Below the pieces are notes generated by a model. It ran no database searches, was not told where the DNA came from, and saw only the letters and a program-made list of their open reading frames with translations. Positions 1 to 5,376 of a stretch of DNA of 12,007 nt are shown one piece after another. The translations under genes and the position numbers were made by a program. Source of the stretch: Actinomycetes bacterium (GTDB lineage Bacteria; Actinomycetota; Acidimicrobiia; Acidimicrobiales; Microtrichaceae). Position 1 is the first letter of the stretch. Each line of letters opens with the position of its first letter. The DNA is taken from positions 1 to 12,007 of the forward strand of contig JAEVZA010000104.1 of the NCBI GenBank assembly GCA_023392475.1. Reading direction: 5' to 3'.

Positions 1-11
1 CGGGTGGGGGC

Positions 12-1271
12 TTGGACCCGGCGGCCGGCCCCGCCGGCGCGCCCGGCGCGGCCCGGGCGCCCGACGGCGCGCCGCCGCTCGAGCTCGGGATCGAGCACCT
101 GGTCGCCGGCGGGTCGGGACTCGCCCACGAGCCGTCGGGGCGCGTCGTCCTCGTCGACGGGGGCCTGCCGGGCGAGGTGGTGCGGGTGCGGCTCGTCGAC
201 GAGCGCGAGCGGCTCGCCCGCGGGAGGGTCGAGTCGGTGGTCGTGGCGTCCCCCGACCGGGTCGATCCGCCGTGCCCGATGGTCGCTGCGGGCTGCGGCG
301 GGTGCGACCTCCAGCACGCCGCGCCGGCGTCGCAACCGGCGCTCAAGGCGGCGATCGTCCGCGACGCGCTCGCCCGCCCGACGAGGCGCGGCGAGCTGCC
401 GCACGACCTGCCGATCACGATCGCCCCGGTACTGCCCGCCACGGGCTTCCGCACCACGGTGCGCGCCGCGGTGGTCGACGGACGCGCGGGCTTCCACGCC
501 CGTCGGTCCGACGACGTGGTCGTGATCGACCACTGCCTCGTGGCGCACCCGCTCGTGGACGAGGTGCTGGCCGAGGGCCGCTTCCCGGGTGGGGTCGAGG
601 TCACCATCCGGGTCGGCGCCCGCACGGGTGAGCGCCTCGTGGTGGTGTCGCCCGCCGTCGGCGAGGGCACGGTCGTGCCGGCCGACGTCCGCCTCGTCGG
701 CGCCGACGAGCTGCGATCCGGTCGTCGCGCGTGGATCCACGAGGAGGTGGCGGGCCGGCGGTTCCGCATCTCCGCCCCGTCGTTCTTCCAGGCCCGCCCC
801 GACGGCGCGGAGGCGCTCCTCGACGCGGTGGCCCGCGCCATCGGGCCCACCGACCCGACGGCCGACCGACTCGTCGACCTCTACGGCGGTGTCGGGTTGT
901 TCGCCGCGGGCCTCGGGTGGTCGTCGCCGGTGCTGGTGGAGCGGTCGGCGTCGTCGGTCGCCGACGCTCGGCGCAACCTCGATGGTGTGGGGGCGACGGT
1001 CGTGCGGACGGCGGTCGAGCGCTGGCACCCGTCCCACGCGGATGTCGTCGTCGCCGACCCGGCCCGCAGCGGCCTCGGCCGCGCCGGGGTGCGCGCGGTC
1101 GCCGCGGTCGGGGCGCGCGCCGTCGCGCTCGTCAGCTGCGACCCGGCCGCGATGGCGCGGGACCTCACCCTGCTGCGGGCGGACGGCTACGAGCCGACCG
1201 GCATCGAGGTGGTCGACCTGTTCCCGCACACGCACCACGTGGAGGCGGTGACCGCGCTGGTGCGCGCGTGA
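12..1271 (+). CDS. TRAM-domain class I SAM-dependent RNA uracil-C5 methyltransferase (RlmD/RlmCD-like), 5' end possibly incomplete
   Basis: Predicted to transfer a methyl group from SAM to C5 of a uracil in rRNA (or tRNA) in the cytoplasm. From the TTG at 12, residues 1-22 are Ala/Pro/Gly-rich, and a TRAM RNA-binding domain follows at about 24-80. Four cysteines (C88, C95, C98, C175) match the 4Fe-4S ligands of RlmD. A SAM site (VDLYGGVG) lies near 288-295 and a DPARSGLG motif follows. The nucleophile is C376 in SCDPAAMARDL, and the catalytic-base Glu is E411 in HTHHVEA. TRAM plus Fe-S favours RlmD/RlmCD over TrmA, but the exact target base cannot be read. The frame has no stop before base 12, so the true start may lie outside the window; TTG is only the first start visible. 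Its TGA overlaps the GTG of the next gene, suggesting translational coupling. Confidence 0.9.
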   Translation: MDPAAGPAGAPGAARAPDGAPPLELGIEHLVAGGSGLAHEPSGRVVLVDGGLPGEVVRVRLVDERERLARGRVESVVVASPDRVDPPCPMVAAGCGGCDLQHAAPASQPALKAAIVRDALARPTRRGELPHDLPITIAPVLPATGFRTTVRAAVVDGRAGFHARRSDDVVVIDHCLVAHPLVDEVLAEGRFPGGVEVTIRVGARTGERLVVVSPAVGEGTVVPADVRLVGADELRSGRRAWIHEEVAGRRFRISAPSFFQARPDGAEALLDAVARAIGPTDPTADRLVDLYGGVGLFAAGLGWSSPVLVERSASSVADARRNLDGVGATVVRTAVERWHPSHADVVVADPARSGLGRAGVRAVAAVGARAVALVSCDPAAMARDLTLLRADGYEPTGIEVVDLFPHTHHVEAVTALVRA

Positions 1272-2182
1272 CGGCGCTCCCGTCCCGGTCGCATCGGTCC
1301 GCGGCCCTCGCTCCCGTCGTCGTCCTCCTCCTGGCCCTCACGTCGTCGCTCGCCGCCGCCTGCGCGTCCGACGACGGCGACGGCGGTGCCGCAGCGGCGA
1401 CCTCCTCGACGGTGCCGTCCGCGTCGGCGACCGTCCCCGCCGACTGCCCGGCCGAGGACACCCCGCCGGAGCGGCTCGTGCCCCAGGTCGTGTCACGCGT
1501 CGCGCACGACCCCGACGCGTTCACCGAGGGCCTCGTCCTCCACGACGGCCGGCTGTACGAGAGCACCGGGCGCGAGGGCCACTCGACGGTGCGGGAGGTC
1601 GACCCCGCGACCGGGCGCGCCGTGCAGGAGCGGCGCCTCGCCGACCGGTACTTCGGCGAGGGCCTGGCCGTCGGACCCGACGACACGCTCGTGCAGCTGA
1701 CGTGGAAGGACGGCGTCGCGTTCGTGTGGGACCGCCCCGAGCTGCAGGCGGCGGGTCGCCACCGCTACGAGGGCGAGGGGTGGGGCCTGACGACGCTGGA
1801 CGACGGGACGTTCGTGATGAGCGACGGGTCCGACCGCCTCACCGAGCGCGACCCACGGGACTTCCACGTCGTGGCGACGTGGCAGGTGGCTCGCGCCGAC
1901 GGACCCGTGGACGAGCTGAACGAGCTCGAGTGGGACGGCACCCACCTCTGGGCGAACCGGTGGCAGACCGACGAGATCGTCCGCATCGACCCCCGGTGCC
2001 ACCGCGTCGACGGCGTCGTCGACGCGTCCTCCCTCACCGCCGCGGCCCGGCTCGCTCCCGGCGCCGGTGCGGGCGGGATCGACGTCCTCAACGGGATCGC
2101 GCACGTCCCGGGCACGGATCGCTTCCTCGTCACCGGCAAGCTGTGGCCGGTGATGTTCGACGTCCGCTTCGTCCCCGCGTGA
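1268..2182 (+). CDS. Glutaminyl-peptide cyclotransferase (plant/bacterial beta-propeller type), lipoprotein
   Basis: Predicted to convert N-terminal glutamine of peptides to pyroglutamate, acting outside the membrane. The 304-residue protein opens with a basic stretch, a hydrophobic segment (about 12-31) and a lipobox-like LAAAC with C32, then an Ala/Ser/Thr linker to about 65. The rest fits the glutamine cyclotransferase family (five-bladed propeller): DPDAFTEGL (81-89), YESTGREGHS (97-106), YFGEGLAV (128-135), a WGL...VMSDGSD stretch (172-189), LNELEW (217-222), ANRW (229-232) and LNGIAH (274-279). The start is the GTG overlapping the previous stop (GTGA), because it gives a complete signal peptide; the frame stays open further upstream inside the previous gene. 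The next gene also starts by a GTGA overlap. Lipidation is inferred from the lipobox, whose -3 residue is Ala rather than the usual Leu. Confidence 0.88.
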   Translation: MTALPSRSHRSAALAPVVVLLLALTSSLAAACASDDGDGGAAAATSSTVPSASATVPADCPAEDTPPERLVPQVVSRVAHDPDAFTEGLVLHDGRLYESTGREGHSTVREVDPATGRAVQERRLADRYFGEGLAVGPDDTLVQLTWKDGVAFVWDRPELQAAGRHRYEGEGWGLTTLDDGTFVMSDGSDRLTERDPRDFHVVATWQVARADGPVDELNELEWDGTHLWANRWQTDEIVRIDPRCHRVDGVVDASSLTAAARLAPGAGAGGIDVLNGIAHVPGTDRFLVTGKLWPVMFDVRFVPA

Positions 2183-2649
2183 GCGCGCCCGCCGCCGAAC
2201 CGGACCGGGTGCACCGGCGGCGCTGGGCGACCGTCGTCGCGGTCGGGCTCCTGCTGGTCGTCGCGCCGTCGTGCTCGTACACCGGCTACGACGACCTCGA
2301 GATGGGGCAGTGCCTGCCGAGCGGCGCCGGCGTGGAGGGCGTGCGCGTGGCCGAGCCGGACATCGTGCCGTGCTCGCACCCGCACCTCTACGAGGTCTAT
2401 GCGAGGGGTCGGCTGGAGCCGCCGACGCGGGCGTGGCCCGGACAGGACGAGCTGGACGTCAACGCCGAGCGGGTGTGCGCCCTGCAGGTGCCCGACGCCA
2501 CCGGACGAGAGATCGTCGACCTGCCCGAGGGCGTGAGGTCCGTCCAGGTCGCGCCAGGCCGGGAGGCGTGGGACGCCGGCGAGCGGGCCGTCGAGTGCCT
2601 GTTCCGGTACCCGCGGACGACCACGGACACCCTGGTGGTCGATCGCTGA
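2179..2649 (+). CDS. Small cysteine-rich lipoprotein with Septum_form-like domain
   Basis: A 156-residue protein with a basic N-terminus (RVHRRR), a hydrophobic segment at about 16-29 and a lipobox ending at C32, so probably a membrane-anchored lipoprotein. The exported part carries four cysteines (C45, C65, C100, C140), enough for two disulfides. The stretch VPCSHPHLYEVYARG (63-77) is typical of the actinobacterial septum formation (Septum_form) family, where a CxxPH motif is followed by E-V-Y. That family's role is poorly defined, so no function is assigned beyond the domain likeness. The start GTG overlaps the stop of the cyclase gene, so the two lipoproteins are probably made together. 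Nothing else here concerns cell division. No terminator is obvious right after the stop. Confidence 0.75.
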   Translation: MSAPAAEPDRVHRRRWATVVAVGLLLVVAPSCSYTGYDDLEMGQCLPSGAGVEGVRVAEPDIVPCSHPHLYEVYARGRLEPPTRAWPGQDELDVNAERVCALQVPDATGREIVDLPEGVRSVQVAPGREAWDAGERAVECLFRYPRTTTDTLVVDR

Positions 2650-2676
2650 AGGCGTGGCCCCGGTGCTCGGTCGCGC

Positions 2677-2682
2677 TAGCTT
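2677..2682 (+). promoter_or_regulatory. Candidate -10 element upstream of the MpaB-like gene
   Basis: TAGCTT fits the actinobacterial TANNNT -10 pattern and lies in the gap between the Septum_form-like gene and the oxygenase gene, about 50 bases before the chosen ATG. No convincing -35 is visible. It would allow independent transcription of the oxygenase gene. Confidence 0.3.
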
Positions 2683-2718
2683 GCGCGGCGTCAGCGGGCG
2701 CGTGGGGGCGTGCCCGAC

Positions 2719-2726
2719 GGGGAGGG
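2719..2726 (+). promoter_or_regulatory. Ribosome binding site deciding the start of the MpaB-like gene
   Basis: GGGGAGGG contains GGAGG five bases before the ATG at 2731. This favours that ATG over the in-frame GTG at 2710, which lies upstream of it and has no such site. Confidence 0.7.
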
Positions 2727-2730
2727 ACGC

Positions 2731-3531
2731 ATGGCCAGGCCGGCACAGGGCGCGATGTACGGGCGCGACTCGTGGTCGTGGGAGCTCAACAGCCGCTGGT
2801 TCCCGCTGATCGGCGGTCCGCGCGCCGCGATCCTGCAGGTGTGCGACCCGAAGGTGGCGGCCGGCGTCGCGTCGTACAGCACCTACAAGACCGATCCGCT
2901 CGGACGCCTGGAGCGCACGCTCGACGCGATGCTCGCCATCGGGTTCGGCTCCCCGGAGCGCCGGGAGGCCACGCTGCACGGGCTCGAGCGGGGTCATCAG
3001 GCCGTGCGCGGCACCACGGCCGACGGCGAGCCGTACCGGGCCGACGAGCCCGAGCTGAAGTACTGGGTGCTCGCCACGCTGGTGGACACGGTGATCGAGG
3101 TCGAGCGCCGCTACGTGGGCCGGCTGCGCGAGCGGGACCGGGCCGAGTACTTCCAGGAGTCGAAGATCATGGCGACGGCGTTCGGCGTGCCCGACGAGCT
3201 CGTGCCACGTGACCTCGACGCCTTCCGCGGCTACGTGGCGCAGCGGTTCGCGGAGCTCGTGCCGTCGGCGGACTCGATCGCCATCACGAAGAGCCTGATG
3301 CGCCCCGGGCTCCCGTACGTACCCGACCAGACCTTCGTCCCCTTCAACTGGGCGACGACGGAGCTGCTCCCCCCGCGCCTGCGACGCCTGCTCGGCCTGC
3401 CCGACCTCAACCCGGCCGAACTGACCGCGCTCCGCAGCGCCCGCGCCGTGAGCCGCACCACGCTCCCTCGCCTGCACGGGTTGCTCGGTGCCAACCCGCT
3501 GAGCGCGCGGGCGATCCGCGGCGCCGCCTGA
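2731..3531 (+). CDS. Oxygenase MpaB family protein (DUF2236, rubber-oxygenase-like catalytic domain)
   Basis: A 266-residue soluble, mostly helical protein of the DUF2236 / MpaB / latex-clearing-protein family, whose studied members are b-type haem proteins cleaving or oxidising hydrophobic substrates. The family pattern is visible: DPKVAAGVASYS (39-50), DPLGRLERTLD (55-65), FGSPERREA (72-80), GHQAVRG (88-94), YRADEPELKYWVLATLVDT (102-120) and a later FNWATTELLP stretch (205-214). H89 matches the conserved His of the HxxVxG motif, a plausible haem ligand. Many relatives have His in the WVHATLV motif; here it is Leu (L114). Relatives often read HP where this protein has D39-P40. The ATG at 2731 is chosen because of the GGAGG ahead of it. 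The substrate is unknown. A hairpin at 3564-3583 probably ends the transcript. Confidence 0.82.
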   Translation: MARPAQGAMYGRDSWSWELNSRWFPLIGGPRAAILQVCDPKVAAGVASYSTYKTDPLGRLERTLDAMLAIGFGSPERREATLHGLERGHQAVRGTTADGEPYRADEPELKYWVLATLVDTVIEVERRYVGRLRERDRAEYFQESKIMATAFGVPDELVPRDLDAFRGYVAQRFAELVPSADSIAITKSLMRPGLPYVPDQTFVPFNWATTELLPPRLRRLLGLPDLNPAELTALRSARAVSRTTLPRLHGLLGANPLSARAIRGAA

Positions 3532-3563
3532 ACCCGGGCCCGACACGCCCCGGACGCGGAGCC

Positions 3564-3583
3564 ACCCGGACCGAGGTCCGGGT
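3564..3583 (+). terminator. Terminator-like hairpin after the MpaB-like gene
   Basis: Perfect 8-bp stem ACCCGGAC / GTCCGGGT with tetraloop CGAG, 33 bases after the stop. No T-run follows, as is common in high-GC actinobacteria, so it could be a non-canonical terminator. Confidence 0.5.
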
Positions 3584-3702
3584 CTTCGCCCACCACCCTC
3601 TCTCCCTCGGGCGGCGAACGGGCGGCTCCGCCTGGCGTCGCACCGCGGGTACGGCACCGGGCTGTAGGTGCACCTGCCGTTTGGGGCGACGAACGGGAAG
3701 TG

Positions 3703-3719
3703 CAGGAACATTGTTCCTG
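3703..3719. promoter_or_regulatory. Perfect 17-base dyad, possible operator
   Basis: CAGGAACA and TGTTCCTG flank a single T, in a locally AT-richer patch. Exact symmetry and a one-base centre suggest a binding site for a dimeric regulator rather than a hairpin. It lies between converging gene ends, so it has no obvious target promoter. The regulator is unknown. Confidence 0.4.
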
Positions 3720-3756
3720 ACCGGAGGTCGGCCGCTCCGTGGTCGGCCCGACGCCC

Positions 3757-3780
3757 CGAACGTGGAACTCCCCACGTTCG
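3757..3780. terminator. Hairpin between converging genes, probable terminator of the Crp-family gene
   Basis: Perfect 9-bp stem CGAACGTGG / CCACGTTCG with a six-base loop, 52 bases downstream of the regulator's stop on the minus strand. A second 6-bp hairpin (CGCCGA / TCGGCG, loop GCTC, 3779-3794) lies next to it, nearer the gene. No T-run is present on either side. Confidence 0.45.
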
Positions 3781-3832
3781 CCGAGCTCTCGGCGCACGCC
3801 GGTTCGCCCGGCGGGAGCGTCAGACGGGGGCG

Positions 3833-4504
3833 TCAGCCGTGGGCGCTGACGAGGCGGTCGCGGTCCACGAGCACGATCGAGCGGCGAGCGGTCGTGACCA
3901 GGCCGCGCTGGCGCCAGGACTGGAGGGTCTTGGCGACCGAGTCGCGCGACGCTGCGACCAGGCCGGCGAGGTCCTCCTGGCTGAGCGGGAGGTCGATCTC
4001 GACGCCACGACCGTCGGAGGTCGGTCGGCCGTGGCGGTCGGCCAGGTCGAGGAGGCAGCGCGCGAGCCGGCGCGGCACGTCGTCGCCCATGTAGCTCACG
4101 CGGAACCGGTCGGCGTCGCGCAGCCGCGCCGTGAGGTGCGCGAGCAGCGCGAGCGCCACGTCGGGGTCGGCGCGGAGGAGGTCGTGCAGCTCGGAGCTCG
4201 CGAACTCGCGCGCCGTGGTCGGCACGACCGCGGTGACGGTCGCGGAGCGCCCTTCGCCGTCCAGCGCGCCGAGCTCGCCGATCAGCTCGCCGCGGCCGCG
4301 CAGCCCGAGGATCGGCGTGCGGCCGTCGGGGTGCGACGACTCGACCTTGACCAGGCCGTCGACCACGAGCCACGCCCGCGTGGCGACGTCACCCTCGAGC
4401 GTGAGTGCGGCCCCGGCTCGGATGGAGCGCTCGCGGCCGAGCGACCGGAACCGCTCGAGCGACGCGGCCGGGAGCCGATCCACGAACGACAGCTCGGCTC
4501 CCAT
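3833..4504 (-). CDS. Crp/Fnr family transcriptional regulator
   Basis: A 223-residue cytoplasmic regulator. Residues about 8-105 form a cyclic-nucleotide-binding domain, followed by the dimerisation helix (about 107-137) and a winged HTH_Crp domain (about 143-218) with the helix-turn-helix at 173-203 (LPLSQEDLAGLVAASRDSV and onward). The phosphate-binding cassette is GELIGELGALDGEGRSATV with E77, R86 and S87, the positions that hold cAMP in E. coli CRP, so cAMP or a related nucleotide is a reasonable ligand. There is no N-terminal cysteine cluster, so it is not an Fnr-type oxygen sensor. Two starts are possible: ATG at 4504, used here because the nucleotide-binding fold begins right after it, and an in-frame GTG at 4522 adding MAGSPP. 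Neither has a strong Shine-Dalgarno. The hairpin at 4564-4600 implies its own promoter in the 60 bases upstream. Targets cannot be read. Confidence 0.88.
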   Translation of the reverse strand: MGAELSFVDRLPAASLERFRSLGRERSIRAGAALTLEGDVATRAWLVVDGLVKVESSHPDGRTPILGLRGRGELIGELGALDGEGRSATVTAVVPTTAREFASSELHDLLRADPDVALALLAHLTARLRDADRFRVSYMGDDVPRRLARCLLDLADRHGRPTSDGRGVEIDLPLSQEDLAGLVAASRDSVAKTLQSWRQRGLVTTARRSIVLVDRDRLVSAHG

Positions 4505-4563
4505 GGGCGGTGAGCCTGCCACGCCCGGTTCGGCCTCGCCCGCCGACGTCCCGTCGCGCCGTG

Positions 4564-4600
4564 GCCGGTCCCGCCCGCCGGGACGGCGAACGGGACCGGC
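4564..4600 (-). terminator. Strong terminator hairpin after the DinB-type gene
   Basis: Arms GCCGGTCCCG (4564-4573) and CGGGACCGGC (4591-4600) enclose an inner CGCCG/CGGCG stem with a three-base loop. The plus strand has a 2x2 internal mismatch (CC/AA). In minus-strand RNA these become two U-G wobbles, giving a continuous 17-bp stem. It begins six bases after the minus-strand stop codon. No U-tract follows. Confidence 0.7.
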
Positions 4601-4606
4601 GCACCG

Positions 4607-5281
4607 TCAGGCGGCGAGCGCTCGGGGGTCGCGCCCGTTCCACGCCACCAGCCGGTCGATGAGCGGCGCGCCATCGGGGACCGGGACCGCGTCGGCGAAC
4701 GGGTCCTGCCACTCGATCTCGTCGGGCAGCGACGCCTGGAACGCCGCCCACATGGGGCCGCGCTCCGCGTCGGGGAGCTGCTCGCGGATCGCCGCCATCG
4801 ACGTCTCCAGCACGTCGTCCTCCCAGCGCGGCGACTGCCCCGTGCCGCGTGCGAGGTCCCACGTGTGGACCACGACCTCGTTCGTGTAGGTGCCGAGCAC
4901 CGCCGGACCGGGGAACGTGCCCCAGGGGAGCTGCCGCAGGTCGTCGAGCCCCTCGTCGGGCCAGGCACCCGGGAGCTCGTGCGCAGCTGCCGTGAAGGCG
5001 TCGAGCCAGTCGCCGTCGGCCACGTCGGCCGCGTCCACCGGCCACTCCGGGAGCGGCTGGGAGCGCCCGGCGCACCCGATCCGGCGGGCGACGACGACGA
5101 GGTGCTCGAGGAGCTCGCGGACGGACATCCCGCACGGGGTCGGGTCGTCCCACTGCGTCGGGGTCACCCCCGCCATCACCTCACGTGCGGTGCGGACGGC
5201 GCCCGCCATGGCGAGGCGGGGATCGCCGGGGGCCAGGCCCGGGGCGTCGTCGGTGGTCGAGGGCTGCTGCGTGGTGTCCAT
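4607..5281 (-). CDS. DinB-fold TIGR03086-like metal-binding protein (mycothiol-dependent maleylpyruvate isomerase family)
   Basis: A 224-residue cytoplasmic four-helix-bundle protein. The family signature is clear: W44, then DPTPCGMSVRELLEHLV (46-62), NEVVVHTWDLARGTG (134-148), and the C-terminal DRLVAWNGRDP (209-219). H60, E135 and H139 sit as the His/Glu/His metal ligands of mycothiol-dependent maleylpyruvate isomerase, with the same four-residue gap between Glu and the last His. Relatives are thought to be metal-dependent thiol transferases or isomerases using mycothiol; the substrate here is unknown, and no aromatic-degradation genes are nearby. The ATG at 5281 lacks a clear Shine-Dalgarno, so translation may be leaderless or the start slightly downstream. 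It lies 95 bases after the Wzz-like gene on the same strand and ends in a strong hairpin. Confidence 0.82.
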   Translation of the reverse strand: MDTTQQPSTTDDAPGLAPGDPRLAMAGAVRTAREVMAGVTPTQWDDPTPCGMSVRELLEHLVVVARRIGCAGRSQPLPEWPVDAADVADGDWLDAFTAAAHELPGAWPDEGLDDLRQLPWGTFPGPAVLGTYTNEVVVHTWDLARGTGQSPRWEDDVLETSMAAIREQLPDAERGPMWAAFQASLPDEIEWQDPFADAVPVPDGAPLIDRLVAWNGRDPRALAA

Positions 5282-5376
5282 GCGGGCATCGTCGCGAGGT
5301 GAACCGGTCAGGGAGTGGCCGATTCAGAGATCGTCCGTCGGGGTCCGAACGCTGTCCGATCCCGCCTGGTCGGCGG

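Larger units (their letters stand above)
3532..3832. other. Intergenic region rich in inverted repeats, no gene seen
   Basis: About 300 bases between two genes that converge. I find no convincing coding region; the open frames entering it belong to antisense shadows. It contains a perfect 8-bp hairpin (3564-3583), a 10-base palindrome AGGTGCACCT (3666-3675), an imperfect hairpin (arms 3669-3681 and 3692-3704), a perfect dyad (3703-3719), a GGTCGGCC direct repeat (3726-3733, 3741-3748), a 9-bp hairpin (3757-3780) and a 6-bp hairpin (3779-3794). Some are probably terminators for the two converging genes; the 3703-3719 dyad looks more like a protein-binding site. Confidence 0.6.

Noticed and set aside
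1765..3711. Long minus-strand open frame across three plus-strand genes
   Set aside because: It is antisense to genes with clear domains and its own product has no recognisable motif. It only crosses the intergenic region by lack of stops.
3703..3719. LexA/SOS box
   Set aside because: The GAAC and GTTC halves are separated by three bases, not the four of the Gram-positive SOS box, and no damage-response gene starts nearby.
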